Source: Darksidea phi (taxonomy: Eukaryota; Ascomycota; Dothideomycetes; Pleosporales; Lentitheciaceae). From it: a stretch of DNA of 64,000 nt. The DNA lies in the NCBI GenBank assembly GCA_030770425.1, contig JASJFT010000006.1:186001-250000 (forward strand). The letters are read 5' to 3'. Made by a program: the position numbers and the translations under genes. Numbering within the stretch: position 1 is the stretch's first letter; each line of letters opens with the position of its first letter. The notes below the pieces were generated by a model that ran no database searches, was not told the DNA's origin, and saw nothing but the letters and a program-made list of their open reading frames with translations. This document shows, piece by piece, positions 1 through 12,180 of this stretch.

Positions 1-3000
1 CCGTTGTGGTGGCGATTGTTAATATTTACCCCTGCAACCATAGTAGAAAAGAAACCATGGTGGTAATGCTATGACACTTCGACCTGAACCAATTGCCCGC
101 TAGTGTCGGGAGACCTGCCTTACATCTTGGGAAAGACCAGGTGGCCCTGACTGCGGACGTTGACTAAATCGACTTCAAGTCGGTCGTGTGTGCTCGATAT
201 ATAAAGTGGATCTTGAATGGAGATGATGAAACCTGACCATCCCTTTGCGGTTGTAAAATGGTAATGAATTCTGGCCTAAAAGGTTCGGAGAAGAATTGTA
301 GAAGGCTCCTATGTCTCGCAAATAGTTGTAGGGAAGCTGCGAGGTGGGCGTATGCTCACTGTGTTGCCGTCAAAGCTGTCAACAGTACACAGCCGCTAGA
401 AGGTTTCGGAGTGGTTGATATAGGGGCGCCAAACTGGCTACGCCGGAAATCTTCTGGAGCGTATCGAAACATGATGCTTGGAGATCTTTCGGCTGAAGGG
501 TGTGCCTTCTTATCCCAAGCTTGTCATGGGAGGCGGCCTTCGCCGAGGCAATTCTGTCCAGGAACTCGTTTATAGTGCAAGAAGTGTGTCGCATGCCGAC
601 GTGGGATTTACGTATGGCGTATGACCCTTCATCGATAATGGGTTAGCAACTGTATGCTTTTTTTAGAAGGGAGAAAAGAAAAACCCTCCGCCCAGGAACT
701 AGTCTGTATAAAGAAAACTGTGCATGCGTAGCTGCTACAATGCGTATAACTGCCTGTCAATTGATGGTTCAATGGCCTATGCAGGGATAGGATGAGAAAA
801 GAAAGTTGGCTCGAGACTAACTATGGCAGCTCGGACGTGGCCAGAACACTTGCCATTCCTGGCGTGGAGACAGCGCTCCGAACTTCTGCCGTCTGACCTG
901 TTTTCTGCAGTCTTTGCTCAGGCTATAGTCTACACACTGTGGCGTTGTGGAGGCGTCATGTGGCAGTGATAAAAGGCTGCTGTGCTCATGGAGTGCGGTA
1001 GAATTTAGGTTTGGATCGAGCACGCAGTCAGGTTGTACAGCATTTCCCCGCGATACTTAGTACCGGAAATGCGTTTGCGGAGTGATCCGGGCTTGAAGAA
1101 GTGCTCCGTTTGGTGTGGTAAAGGGGCGGGTAAAATGGAAGCGGGGGTGCCCGTCCCTGGCACGTGGGAGTTGATGGTCAGTCGTATTATCCGAGACTAG
1201 CTTCAAGGGTGCGCTGGCGATGGACGAGTACCTATAGGAAAGTAGCGGTGACGAAGACGACCTTGGAAGGCATTGGCAATTGGCTTCATGTACCTCGCCT
1301 GCAATGAGAGGTGGGAAGTGGCTTTGCAGCCTGCTCAGCTGCATCATATCACACACGTAAACTCTAGGCGATCGCGTAGACCGGGGGGAGTAGAGTTGGG
1401 CGACTAGGTGAAGGCAAACGAGGTACGTGAATGTCGGTCGGAGCCCTGTGATCTGCTCAGGGGTGCTCAAAGTGGGGATGGCTGCAGGATATGGAGACGG
1501 AAGAGGGTCGGCCGTCTGACAACAAGCGGATGATGTTGTGCGTTCTCCAATGAAGAGTGACGGCAGACAGGAAGTGCTGTGTGATGATGCTGTGACTGTG
1601 GAATGGGAGTAGAAAGGATTGTGATGATGGGATCCTGGGGGTGATCAAGCCAATCGCCCCTACTACCCTGTTAGGGGCGGGATGCTTCTAAACCCCCCAA
1701 CCTCCCAACCTCCCAATCTCCCATTCTCCCAATCCTCATTCCTCCTGATGCTGTTGTCATGACAGGTAGGCTCGCCAAGCATCGGTAGCGCGCACACGTG
1801 GAAGAGGGGTAGCTGCATGGTGCCGACCGTGGTTTGCGATGCCAAGCCGCACGTTGCTGCCGGTTAAGGCGCGCGAACAGGGGCTAAGTGGCCGCAGAGA
1901 AGCGGTTCACGGCAATTGTCTGCCTCCATTTCCAACTTCTGTCTCCGCGTCGTGGTTGCGTGCCGCGCGATAGAGTTTACTACTCGGTGTCGGCCGGCTA
2001 GATTTAGCGATCAGGGCTTCCCGGTTGGTGAGATTTGGCATGCAAGTGCTCAGAAACCCTGCAGGCGGGGCGAGTTGCATCGTACGATGGTTGAAGGTTC
2101 AGAAGCAGAAGCAGAATCAGAATGAGTATTATCTCACACCACCCCGGGTCGAAGAGTGTCTGCATCGGCCACGTTGTTCGATTGAGGACATGGAAAGCAT
2201 GCTCGAGCTTCGGGGGGCACAGTTGCTTATGGACGGGCATCCGGCGTTGCTCGAGCACCCGCGTCGCTTGAGCAGAAAAGATCTGCCATCACAGTCGACA
2301 TGACTTGCTGCAACCCTCGTCACCTTCTGCTCGCCTCGACTGGGACTTTGAAGGGCCCACGCTGCTGAAACACGCCTCATCCTGTTGTTGGATAGTTTAG
2401 CGTGGGCGCGACTCGACCCCATAGACGCAAACTTAAACGGGCATTACGTTGCAACGCTCTGGGGATGTGGATATCGCCACCAGCTCCGCTCCTAGGCGGT
2501 CGATGCTCGGTTCTCGGTGGATTCACGCAGGAACAGGAGGAGAGGACGCCACTCCTCTCTCCGTCGATGGCCAGCGCGGCCCGAGTTGCTGCAGTGAAAT
2601 GGCGTCGTTGGGGTTAGGCGGGCCCAAAGCGGACGTAGAATGGCCGGCGGAGCCATTGCGCATGTTCGAGCGTCGAGCAAATTTCCCTCGTACACACTGA
2701 TGCCTGCCCGCACCGTGAGGCGTGTCGAAGCGCGGAACAAGCAAGGAAGACGTGCAGAAGCACGCATACATATCCCGCGTCGCACAACAACGCCTCCAGA
2801 CGTTGACGAGAGCACTCACGACAGCGTCTGGCGCGCCGACCCTCGCCTCTCTCGACAGCAGCAGCAGCAGCCCGTCTGGACCTCGAGCCACTGTGCACTA
2901 AAGCTCGCTAAGGCACGGGCGTTGAAGGCGTCTCGCCGCATCCCGCATCCATCCCCTGAAATCATCACGTGCCGTCCAGGGGCCCGGTCTCTGTACATAT

Positions 3001-3353
3001 ACACGCTACGCAGTGACCCCCTCTGCCGCCGACTCCCAAAATATTGACACGCCCATCTTTATCTCCCGTCGCCCTCGCCTTCACTTCGCCGCCGCTGCTA
3101 CGTGCTCCCCGCATCGCGACGCTGCCGCAGCCTCTCCCAGTCGGCGCATCCAGGCTAAATCCACCGCAGCGGTGCTCTCACCAGCCAACCATTTCGCATG
3201 ACGACCGGGGCGCGAGTTCGCCCAGCACCAGCACCACTATATCCTCTACGGGCCCTGCCTCACACTCCTTTGCGTAGCACGCCCACGCGCCCGCCCGCCT
3301 ATACTGCGCACGAACCCTCTTCGACATAACGGCATTGCTGCGTGCCGGCAGTG
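1..3353. other. Intergenic region upstream of the kinesin gene
   Basis: No open frame here resembles a protein family I recognise. The longest frames (about 137 codons on the minus strand at 1057-1470 and about 135 codons on the plus strand at 2640-3047) are low-complexity, lack flanking splice logic and overlap each other on both strands. The stretch from about 3000 to 3353 is C-rich and pyrimidine-rich, as in many filamentous-fungal 5' leaders, and probably holds the promoter and leader of the kinesin that starts at 3354. Confidence 0.6.
1694..1736. repeat. Short C-rich tandem repeat
   Basis: About five imperfect copies of an 8-nt unit of the form CCCAAYCT, with variants CCCATTCT and CCCAATCC, lie in tandem. 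This is a small microsatellite-like tract in non-coding DNA, and no function is evident. Confidence 0.6.
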
Positions 3354-6300
3354 ATGGCCTCTCCTCCCGCCTCGCCGGCCGGCGCAATCCAGCGACCCAT
3401 GAGCGCCATGATACGCCCAAACCGCTCCAGCAGCAGGATGAGCATGAGCAGCAAGCCGGGTGGCTCGCGCGCATCTGATGAGGACTCGAAGACGGCCGTC
3501 AAAGTTGGTACGTCGGCGCCCCAAGCTCCCTTCTCCGTAAAGCGTACTTCTAACAACTGTCTAATGCAGCTGTCCGTGTCCGACCTCCGCTCCAGCCGGG
3601 CGACCCAGGGTTTGATCTCGTCCCCCAACGATTTCGCGGCGCGACATGCCAGGTCACGTCGGACTCGAGTCTCGCTGTCGATGCCTCGGGCGGCCGCAAA
3701 GTATTCGTCTTCGACCGTGTGTTTGGCGAGGACATTGAGCAGGAGGGTGTCTTCGAATATGTGTGCGAGAGCGTCAACTCGTTCGTGCAGGGCTACAATG
3801 TCTCCATTCTTGCCTACGGCCAGTCGGGCGCCGGCAAGTCGTATACCATGGGCACCACAGGCCCGCGCGAGCAGAGCGACGGGAAGATCATGGGTATGCT
3901 CTGCGCAGTAGCTGGCACGGCATAAGTCTAGGATTACGCTGACCGGAACAGGCATAATACCACGGTCTGCGAGTGTGCTGTTCGAAAAGCTTGAGGGACC
4001 GAACAACCGGGCTCTGGGCTCAGGTATCCGCGCGCCGTCACGGCTCTCTGGACTGGGCTCTGCGCAGGCCCTCAATAGCAAGTCGTCCGCCAACAAGAAC
4101 TGGCAGCTAAAGGCGACCTACGTCGAGGTAAGATTTGTGACAATGGCTTCAATCGCGGCGCTAACGAAGACAGATCTACAACGAGCAACTCCGTGACCTT
4201 CTCATCCCAGAACACACGCCAACGCATGAGCGTCCTGCCGTGGCGATCCGAGAAGACACCAAAGGTCGCATTCTCCTGACCGGACTCACCCAAGTCCAGA
4301 TCAACTCGGTAGAAGACCTCCTCAATGCACTAAACTTTGGATCTGCCATTCGCCAAACGGATGCCACGGCTGTAAACGCAAAATCATCCCGGTCGCACGC
4401 CGTGTTCAGTCTGAACCTTGTCCAGAAGAAGAGTTCGACAGCACCTCTCTCGAAGCGCGAGAAACGCATGTCGGTCCCTCTCGAGGCCATGTCTGGCAAC
4501 AATGAGAACTGGATCACGGTTGACAGCAAGCTCCATTTTGTAGATTTGGCAGGTAGCGAGAGGCTGAAGAACACGCAGGCCCAGGGGGAGAGAGCGAAGG
4601 AGGGTATCTCGATCAATGGTGGACTTGCCAGCCTGGGCAAAGTCATCTCACAGCTTTCCTCACGCTCTCACGGCGCGCACGTTTCCTACCGGGACTCGAA
4701 GCTGACCCGTCTGCTCCAAGACTCTCTCGGTGGCAACGCCATTACGTACATGATTGCCTGCGTCAATCCGGCTGAATTCCACCTTAGTGAGACACTGAAC
4801 ACAGTTCAATACGCGCAACGCGCCCGCGCCATCCAGATCAAGCCCCAGATCCAACAGGTGCACGATGACAGCGACAAGCAAGCGACCATCGAGAGACTAC
4901 GAGCCGAGGTGCAATTCCTGCGCGATCAGATCCGACTCTCAGAGCGGACAGACAGGAAGAAGGCGAATCCGCAAGAACGGACCGAGCGGCAACAGGAGCG
5001 AGAGCTCGAGCTGCACAACCAGCTGCTCGATATCCAAGAGAACTACAACGCTCTCAGTGCGCGTCATGCGAAGCTCATCTCCGAAATCACCAAGGCTCGC
5101 GACAACGATTCCGCAGACACACCCATGCTCAAGGACGCCATCGGCGACTCTGCGCTCGAGCGGCTGAAACGATCCAATTCATTCGCTGAAGCCGTTGAAT
5201 CAGTGGTACTTGAATATGAGAAAACTATCCAGAGCCTAGAGTCCTCGCTGTCCAACACGAGATCTTCGCTCTCAGCCAACGAAAGTGAGCTGCTCGAGAA
5301 AGAAACAAGGATCGCGATTCTTGAAAGTCAAACGCATCAACTGCAAGCTCGTATACAGAAGGCCGTGGACCGTGAAGCCAGCAACGAGGAATATGTCAAA
5401 ACCCTTGAAGCTCAGGTTGACAGCTCCGCTTCCGGAATCGAGAAGAACGACACCACCATATCAGACTTGCGGGAGAAGCTACAGAAAGCTCGCGAGAATG
5501 AGTCTAGCTGCGAGGAATATATATCAACACTGGAAGAGCGCCTAGCGGAGAATGAGCAAGAGGTGGATCTGATGCAGCGAGAGATCGAGCGTTTGAAGCA
5601 CGTGGTAGAGCGACAACGCAGCATTGGCAAGCTTGACAATCTCCTCTTCGAGCTCGACAACGTCCGACAGACGGATAACAAGAGTGAAGATACCGCACTG
5701 GTAAACGGTCACTCGAAAATGCCTAGCGACTCTCTTACGGAGAAGCTGTCGTCTGAAAATAGCAGTCGTCAATTCAACAGCAACGTCGATGTCATCGCGG
5801 AAGAAGACGACGGGGAGCGACCATCGACTGCCGGTGCCCAGCCACTTGCAGCTGATGGCACTGCAGAGCATGATGGAGCCCGAGCCGCCCCAGCAGTATC
5901 GACCAAGGAACTAGCACTAGCACCAGAGGAAACCGTTGATGTGCCGCAGAGCCCCGCTCAATCCAAGTACGTGCACGACAAGTTGGACTCTGTTACGCAA
6001 GAACTATTCGATCTCCGCGTAGAGCATGAAGGCACAGTCCAAGAATATGATAGACTAGCGAGCAAATACCAGGAAGCGCTACGGACTCTCGCTACCCTCC
6101 AGGATGCCGTGGACGAAGCACGCCACAGACGGCCCTCGATATCTATCTCTTCTCGACCTATTTCTTTTTTAGCAGACATGGGGGTGAACGGACCCAAAGG
6201 GGATGGACAGCCATCATTCTCGCGTACGTTGTCTGCGGAGCTGCTTTTAGCGGAATCTGGTGTTGGGGAGTCTGGCATGACATCCACTCCGGACGAGACG

Positions 6301-8774
6301 GAACCAGCGACCGGGAGCTCTGAGACTAACACTCTCGATCTCAAGTCAGACTCAAATGTCGACGTCGCTCAAAATGAGACAGTGCTGCTGCAGGAGCTGG
6401 AGAACTTGAGGAAGCTTCATGCGGAGAAAGAACAGCGCATGTCAGAGTTGAATCACAACTATTCTGAATTGCAAGAGCAGCACCAGGACACTTTAGACGT
6501 TGTGGAAGAGTTGAAAACCGAGGTGGCCAAGGCCCACATGACGCGTCCTGGTTCCCCCACCGCTCACATCATTCGCCGCAAATCGAGCCAGAATATCGTC
6601 ACCAACGATCGCTCAAATCGCGCCTTTGCGTCCTTGCGCAATATGGCGTTGGAAAACTTCGAGGAAGACCCTGACACGATCCAGAACTTCGAGCTCAACC
6701 TGAATGCTATCATGACTGAGCTGCACATGCGATCTGAGCGCGTGCAAGCCTTGGAGACCGAAGTCACATCAGTCCGTAAGGAGATGGAAGGCAAGATGGC
6801 CTTGATCAGCGGTCTCACCAAAGAGAGGTCGAGCTTGAAAGCTGGTTCTCCCCTCGATATCTCTGTTGTTGCCACCATGCAAGATCAAATTAAGCACAAT
6901 GAAGAGATAATGAAGGAGCTGAAGGAATCGCACTCCCAGCGAGAACAAGAACTCTTGGCTCAGATAGCAAGCCTCAAGGCATCTCTTTTGTTGGTGGACT
7001 CTCTCGATGAACCACTTTCTCCTCGACAAACCCCAGACACGTTTTCGAGATCACTAGAAGAGGCTACGGCGGCAGAAGGCGATGCCCAACGAGATCAGAT
7101 GGCAAAGCTCCAAGAAGAAGCGTCTCAGTGGCAATCGAAACACTTACAAGCGATCGAAACCACCAAGGCGTCAGAGAAGCAACATCTGGAGACCGTGCGA
7201 GAGCTCGAGTCTGCTCTGCAAAAACTCCATGCAGACCATTCCGTTCGCATTACTGATCTGGAGCAGTCCAAGAGCGCCGATGCTGAGGCTATGCTCCAGC
7301 AGGAGAAGTCCAAGCACACTGAGTTAGTAGAGGCACTCCAAGCCCAAGTCGACGAGCACAAAGCTACTGCTGTCAATAATGCCACTCGCCTTGCTGAGCT
7401 CGAGGAGTCCCATGCTAACATCCTCAAACAAGTCGAAGAGGAGCATGAAGCATCACAGCTCAAGGAGAGGGAGCTGGAGACTCACAGGTCGCTTGTTTCC
7501 AACTTGGAGAAGCAGATAGAGGAGCACAAAGCAGTCGTTGAGTTCCACGAACGAAGCATGGAGTCTCTGAAACAGTCTCATGCTGCTGATCTGGACAAGC
7601 TCAACGCAGAGCTGACTGTCCACCAAAGCTCCTCGGAAACACTCCAAGCCGATCTTTCAAAGGCCAAGGCCGACATGGACAACTTACTCCAAGGAGTATC
7701 CGCGGCTCTGAACGAAGAAACAGACATGAATCAGATCCAGTCGAAGATCTCGGCTTTGGTTGAAGAGCGCAAGTCTCTTAGCACTCAAATGGACCAAGCA
7801 ATCACTGATCTGCAATCGGCAAGGAACGAGCTCTCGGAGACTTCCAAGACAGTCGACTCCTTGAAAGGCAGCATCACCGAGATTGAAACGATCAACGCAG
7901 ACTTGCTCAAGGAGATTAAGGCGATTACTGAAAAAGAGAGGAAGAGCTCTCGACTTGTACAGGAACTGGAAGAACAACTCAGCCAGAACTTCGATCAGCA
8001 TGCGGCTGCAACTAACCGCTTGTCTGCGCTTCAGGGTGAGCGTAGCCGGGAATTCCAGGATGTGGTCAACCGCAAGGAGGACCTCGAGAGGGAGGTCGAG
8101 CAATCCCGTATTCAGATTGCGCTTTTGGAGGCATGTGCCATGTTCTACTACCCAGATTCATGAACTTTAACTAACCCATTCAGTCTCAACTCGTGGACGC
8201 AAAGCGTCATTCTAACTCCAACCGCGAATCCATCGATCCTCGCGAAAACCTCCACAGGTCAAACTCGAAAGACTCTAACCTCCGCAAGAGTACCTCCCAC
8301 AACTCTCTGCCATCCCCACCACCGGCCATTCCTCTACCCCCGCTTCCCGGAAGCCCTCCTCCTGCCCAGACGAGTGCACCTTCTCCACCAACTTCGCGCC
8401 ACCAAAGCAAGGACATTGCACACGCGCAATTGGTCGAAGATCAGGAGGCGCGTATCCGAACTATCGAGAAGCATTTGTACGCAGAGAAGCAGCTTACTGC
8501 TACTCTAGAGGATGCCTTGACCGACCTAGAAGCTTCGAGCACAAAGACCAAGCACGAGATTGATTCCTGGAAGAAGAAGTGCGCCGGTCTCGAGGAGGAA
8601 ATTAGTGTTATGAGGAAGGAGCGCAGCATGGCGCGACACTCGCTTCAGGCCGTGGAAGAAGAGCGCAACGCCCGGCTCCGGGTAGAAGCCGAGCGTGCGC
8701 ATCTCGAAGCCCGCATGGCTGCCCTCAACAACAGCAACAAGAAAAAGAAGAAGAGTAACCTCAATTGCTTTTAA
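3354..8774 (+). CDS. Kinesin motor protein, kinesin-4-like, long coiled coil
   Basis: Microtubule motor of about 1733 aa in five exons: 3354-3507, 3570-3893, 3952-4127, 4174-8130 and 8184-8774. Joining exon 1 to exon 2 gives the motor's first strand, KVAVRVRPP. The P-loop GQSGAGKS follows at about residues 135-142. Switch I (SSRSH) and switch II (DLAGSE) lie in exon 4, and the remaining roughly 1200 residues are heptad-rich coiled coil broken by Ser/Pro-rich linkers. The tail has a proline cluster and a polybasic end (NKKKKKSNLNCF). The N-terminal motor, the sequence around the P-loop and the length suggest the kinesin-4 (chromokinesin/KIF21-like) class; assigning the class is inference, whereas kinesin itself is certain. 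The start is the first ATG in frame with the motor. The last intron appears to use a GC donor, GAG|GCATGT to CAG (8131-8183). That is the only junction I found that keeps frame into the last exon. Confidence 0.93.
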
Positions 8775-10493
8775 GCTACCGACCGCCCTCTTCCATTCTT
8801 CCCTTGCGGACGGCGGCCTTCACGGCTGCCCATTCTTTCCCATTCGGTGTACACATTCACGCACATGGTTTTACCGGCGCTTTTTGGAAGGAAACAGTTA
8901 CATACCCCGATACACCACTTCGATTCGCTTCACTGCCCCGGATCTCGATTCGTCTTTCTCATTCGACATGCGCTTATGTTTTTTGGACGATTTGCTACGC
9001 CCGGGGGGTTCTTTACTGCATATAGGCATTGGACAGGAATGATGGGCATATTTCTTTCACTTCGTATTCTGTTCATGTCATTTGCGGCACGCCTCATACC
9101 CCCACTCTTGTGTTTACGCATATCTGCCTCACGTTTAATCCACCTTTATGTGCACTAATTCTCTGGTTCTTCGAGGTAGATATTTCTTATTTGAAGGAGA
9201 ACGATACAAAATTTGACAGCGTTGATGATTCCCCGAAGTTGCTTTCGCGAGGAGCATACTTGCACGCCTGTGGGCGGGTGGATTAGCGAGCATGCTTGGT
9301 TGATTATTGGGAGAGACGATTCCAGGAAGGGCATGTTGGGGATGTTTTTACAGCTTTCTTGTCCTTAGTTTGATGCTGGGTGGTGGAGGCAAAGTGGGGG
9401 AGAGGTTGGCTAAGGAACGGTTGATGACGCCCATGTGGATGACTACTAAAAGGAACATGGCAATTTGCTTCAATCTACATCCTCTCGCCCTTCTTCAATC
9501 TTAAACTTGATGTGTGGTTTCTATGCGGTGAGGTGCGCATGTTTTCGTCAGTATTAAAAGACCGACCGAGTAGAAAGGTATAAGGTACAGGTTCGTAGAC
9601 AAGGTTGGCTGTTGTGCGGACGACTATGATTGCTTGTGTGTAAACCGGAGACTTTGTAGAGGAAGGTGTGATGTTGCGTTGCGTGTGGAGTGTACGTGCA
9701 TTATGGCGCTACTCCCGTTGCACATGCGGATGTGGACACAAATGCTATCATCCGAGATCAGGCCATTGCCGACACTATACACATAGCGGTAAGGATGATA
9801 TTGCCATACCCTACTTCAGAGATATATAGTTTAGCAAATTTGATAACTTGGATTGTAAATTAGTTGAGTGAAGCCAGGACAGTTCCGCTCACTTGTACGA
9901 GACGCAGGGGTAAGTAGGAAGTTTGTAGCAGCCTAAAGTTTGGTAACGGCGATGTGAAGCGGATCTTCAAGGTGAAGGCTTTCAACAAAATGTCTTCACA
10001 CTTGAACTAGAGCAGGTACTTTGTTCCCTCTACTGAAACTAATGTCGGGCGGGAGAAGTGGTTTGTATTATATACTACTTTATAGAACAACCTTTTATAA
10101 TCAAACAGGACGTATGCCGTAGTAGTAGTAGCAACTACATCATATTCAGTCTTACGATAATGACTCGGTTCCATCCTGAGCCAGAGCTTCTACAGCGTTC
10201 TTTCTCATCCGGCCCATGCGTTTGAGACTGAATTGAGTAAAATCTCTCACCAAGCTGCATAACTACAATATCCTTTCTCATCTGGCCCATGCATTTGAGA
10301 TTGGATGTAGATTTTTACAGTTTAAGTATATAAAATACATTCATTTTACTTTCTTTTAGCATTCTTAACGAGTTGAGTTAAAGATAATGGAAGGTGCACT
10401 CGCTTACTAATACACTTACTAATTGGCGGCGAAACAAAAGTCCGACCGAGCTTCAGCTAAAATTTCGGAGCTCGAACTTTTGCTTCCAACACC
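8775..10493. other. Kinesin 3' region and gene-free AT-richer stretch
   Basis: The first few hundred bases are probably the 3' UTR of the kinesin. From about 9500 the DNA becomes more AT-rich, with many stops in all frames and no protein family recognisable. A pair of diverged direct repeats (10200-10303) lies near its end. Confidence 0.55.
10200..10303. repeat. Diverged 31-bp direct repeat pair with RIP-like transitions
   Basis: The copies at 10200-10230 and 10273-10303 match at 28 of 31 positions. All three differences are transitions in which copy 2 has T for C or A for G: CCGG to CTGG, TGCG to TGCA, and GACTG to GATTG. Two of them remove a CpG. This is the pattern left by repeat-induced point mutation or by methyl-C deamination. 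The pair lies in AT-rich gene-free DNA and may be the edge of an old transposon. Confidence 0.5.
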
Positions 10494-12180
10494 ATGCCCC
10501 CAAGTTCCACCACGAAGCCGCGCCGACTCGCGCACATTGATCTCAATGTTTTCTCGCAAAACTAACTCAGCATGGTGCGGTAGCTAGTGCGCGTAAGTCT
10601 GTCTCCCCTCCTCTCGCTTTCGCTGCAGATGATTACATCTATACAACAATCCAACTCCTACAGCACCGTGAAGGACTACAATTACTCTAGAATTACAATG
10701 ATGCAACCTCTACCCACTACGCCGCTTCATCCATACAGAAAGCCCTTGCTGATCCGTTCTGTAGCTTCGTTTGTCAAACAATGGTCGCGCCGGCCTCGCC
10801 TACGCTCAGCTCTTCAAAAGGTACGGCTTCCCCACCCCCCTCCAAACCCCCATCCCCAGCATAGTGATGATTATGTGACACGGAAAGGCATTCCTCAATC
10901 CGAACACACAGTGTCGAGTCTGTCAAAATTAGTTTCAGCCTTGTCTGATTATGCCCTTACCTCTTACCGTCCACCTCACTCTCATGGAGTTCGAACCGCT
11001 AACGGTGTTTGAATAGGTACGCACCACCCTTGTGCTTCCACTCTTGCGTTCCCCTCGTATGATGAGACTCTCGATGCAACGGGCGGACAGATTGTACTCC
11101 TCGACCGACATCCGTTCAAAGCAGGCCGTACAACCCTGTGGGTGCTTGGAAGGGGAGGTACTTGTTGAGAACGCATCTCTGATCGCCCTCATATCACAAA
11201 CACCAGTCGCCTACTTGTCGCTAGTCTTGGACTAACAACGGCTGCAGGTATACCAATTTCCGCTTTCCCGGGTGCTCCATCTCTTTTATGATGATATCTT
11301 GATATTCACACTGTGTGAACGGTTCTACCGTCTTGATCTTACAACCAAATCTGATTTAATGAGGTATGTGAGCATATTGTGCAAAAAGAATCAGCATCAG
11401 CTAACGCAAAGCAGGCTGATCCCAGATGGACACGCTACCTTTGTCCGGCCAAGACTCGTGCGTTTTATCGCTCGCATTCAGAAGCTAACGGTGCTTCCTT
11501 CACAGTGTTACTGCCCCTTGTAGCCCACGTCCTTGATGGACGGCTTATATGGTACGTTCCTCCCCTCCTCCTACATTCCTTACCTGATGAACAACCATTA
11601 TTTCGCTGTGTTCTTACCGAGTTCAACGTTGACGAAAAAATAATCACCTTGGAGAACTGATATTCCTCCTGCGCTTATTTTGTTTACGTATTTCGTCTTG
11701 TATGGATGTTAACTATGAACAGTGCTTTTTATATGGTGCTTGACCATTCGTCTCCATTGTACCGAGTAGTGTGGTTTCGGCGTATAATGAAAGCACCTGA
11801 ATCTGTTACATTCATTTCAGACTCGTTTTCTCGTATTGTCGGTGTGCTAGTCAACGTGTCAATATGCAGCCTATGCACCCTGGGATCGGCGTGTTCAAGA
11901 GACATTCACCCACGCTAGTGCTTTCGTTCCCATTGACAACTAACCATCATGTTCCGTACTCACCCGGTCGCCCGCTCTCCGCCATTTTGCATACGTGATT
12001 TTGATTGTTCGATTGGAGCACCCGTTTCGGAAAGGCCTGCTGGGGTAGCCGCACGCAAAAGGCGGTCAGTACATGTCCTGTTGCTGTGTCTTTGCTTAGC
12101 CGCATGTACCTATCCGTCCTTTACCTACTTTGACCCCGTTGGCATTTCTGGCAGTGGGTGCTGCGGTGTGTACCGCGGCT
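10494..12180 (+). pseudogene. Possible decayed or unrecognised multi-exon gene
   Basis: Several short stretches look like exons but no single consistent frame joins them. An ATG at 10494 opens a 23-codon frame. Near 10630-10820 one frame reads HYAASSIQKALADPFCSFVK, and the next frame reads NGRAGLAYAQLFKR, ending at a good GTACGG donor at 10821. Near 11055-11145 another exon-like piece reads YDETLDATGGQIVLLDRHPF. A further piece near 11415-11480 reads WTRYLCPAKTRAFY. Stops and frame changes between the pieces suggest a broken gene, or a gene with several tiny exons. I do not recognise the family. Low confidence. Confidence 0.25.

Noticed and set aside
1057..1470. 137-codon minus-strand frame
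   Set aside because: No domain, no partner exons, and composition typical of chance frames.
8135..8183. GT donor at 8135 as the kinesin's last intron start
   Set aside because: It would enter the last exon in the wrong frame, whereas the GC donor at 8131 keeps the coiled-coil frame.
8739..8774. Kinesin C-terminus NLNCF after a lysine run as a prenylation signal
   Set aside because: A CAAX box needs the cysteine fourth from the end, and here it is second from the end.
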